Shown one piece after another: positions 42,451 through 42,868 of a stretch of 42,868 nt of DNA (the first letter of the stretch is position 1; each line of letters begins with the position of its first letter). The DNA is from Ahrensia sp. GTDB lineage: Bacteria; Pseudomonadota; Alphaproteobacteria; Rhizobiales; Rhizobiaceae. Made by a program: the position numbers and the translations under genes. The DNA is taken from the NCBI GenBank assembly GCA_002706335.1, contig PAKZ01000042.1, positions 1-42,868 of the forward strand, given 5' to 3'. The notes below the pieces were generated by a model. The model saw only the letters and a program-made list of their open reading frames with translations. It ran no database searches and had not been told where the DNA came from.

Positions 42451-42868
42451 CTAGAAGAACGCCTGCAGGCCGGTCTGGGCGCGGCCGAGGATCAGGGCGT
42501 GCACATCATGCGTGCCCTCATAGGTGTTGACCGTCTCGAGATTGGCCATGTGGCGGAACACCTGGAACTCCTCGGAGATGCCGTTGCCGCCATGCATGTC
42601 GCGCGCGGTGCGGGCGATCTCGAGCGCCTTGCCGCAATTGTTGCGCTTGATCAGCGAGATCATCTCGGGCGCGGCATTGCCCTCGTCCATCAGCCGTCCG
42701 ACGCGCAACGCCGCCTGAAGGCCGAGCGCGATCTCCGTCTGCATGTCGGCGAGCTTCTTCTGGAACAGTTGCGTCTGCGCCAGCGGCTTGCCGAACTGCT
42801 TGCGGTCGAGCCCGTATTGGCGCGCCGCCTGCCAGCAGAACTCGGCGGCGCCCATCGCGCCCCATGAA
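42451..42868 (-). CDS. gcdH: Glutaryl-CoA dehydrogenase, C-terminal part (cut by window edge)
   Basis: The last 139 residues or so of an acyl-CoA dehydrogenase; the gene continues beyond position 42868. [52 protein letters not shown] and [19 protein letters not shown] match glutaryl-CoA dehydrogenase, which oxidises and decarboxylates glutaryl-CoA to crotonyl-CoA. It is the first gene seen of the lysine-degradation operon. An in-frame ATG at 42855 is internal. Confidence 0.92.
   Translation of the reverse strand, partial: SWGAMGAAEFCWQAARQYGLDRKQFGKPLAQTQLFQKKLADMQTEIALGLQAALRVGRLMDEGNAAPEMISLIKRNNCGKALEIARTARDMHGGNGISEEFQVFRHMANLETVNTYEGTHDVHALILGRAQTGLQAFF

Noticed and set aside
1-42868. 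CRISPR arrays, tRNA/rRNA genes, prophage or insertion sequences
   Set aside because: No regularly spaced repeats, cloverleaf-like sequences, or phage or transposase proteins were seen on either strand.

Overview
The window looks like a chromosomal segment of a high-GC alphaproteobacterium of the Rhizobiales (Hyphomicrobiales) type. The evidence is the stand-alone F0 ATP synthase operon (atpI-B-E-B'-F) separated from the F1 genes and ending against rnhB, a BacA/SbmA peptide transporter, an intracellular PHA depolymerase, pcaIJF with an IclR regulator, rhizobial-type DUF6101/DUF6455 proteins, and LexA (GTTC-N7-GTTC) and FixK/FNR-type boxes. I cannot name the genus. I saw no insertion sequence, prophage, CRISPR array, rRNA or tRNA.

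Positions 1-30000 are mostly conserved core chromosome. In order: a non-coding stretch with a degenerate 120-bp repeat and a small secreted protein; a Sua5-type tRNA t6A enzyme coupled to an FAD dehydrogenase; DUF6101; ubiA; purD; DUF6455 behind a FixK/FNR-like box; a tRNA1-type methyltransferase and DUF2007; a polyprenyl synthase, a secreted TPR protein, ispE and moaB; a small glycosyltransferase; a radical SAM protein behind a perfect LexA box; rnhB; the F0 operon; a SleB hydrolase; der with a YfgM-like protein; NnrU; a DksA/TraR zinc finger; YihY; bacA/sbmA; phaZ; a GST; and the 3-oxoadipate genes pcaIJF with pcaR.

Positions 30900-37400 are the most interesting part. Two copies of a structured leader with the conserved blocks and folding of the NMT1-motif (xanthine-I) riboswitch lie 2.8 kb apart. 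One precedes an NMT1-type ABC importer (binding protein, ATPase, permease). The other precedes two different isopenicillin-N-synthase-like Fe(II) oxygenases and an alpha/beta hydrolase. A divergent guanine/nucleoside-deaminase-like gene sits next door. The first leader is preceded by a good sigma-54 promoter (TTGGCACG-N4-ATGCA) whose predicted start coincides with the first base of the aptamer. I read this as a nitrogen-controlled, oxidised-purine-sensing import and catabolic locus; the reactions of the two oxygenases and the hydrolase are not known to me.

Positions 37700-42868 (minus strand) hold a translationally coupled operon of lysine/2-aminoadipate breakdown: glutaryl-CoA dehydrogenase (cut by the window edge), a fused alpha-beta thiamine-diphosphate E1 2-oxoacid dehydrogenase, a FabD-like acyltransferase that lacks the malonate-binding arginine, and a 2-aminoadipate-semialdehyde (piperideine-6-carboxylate) dehydrogenase. 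No E2 or E3 gene is present in the window, so the acyltransferase's role is an open question.
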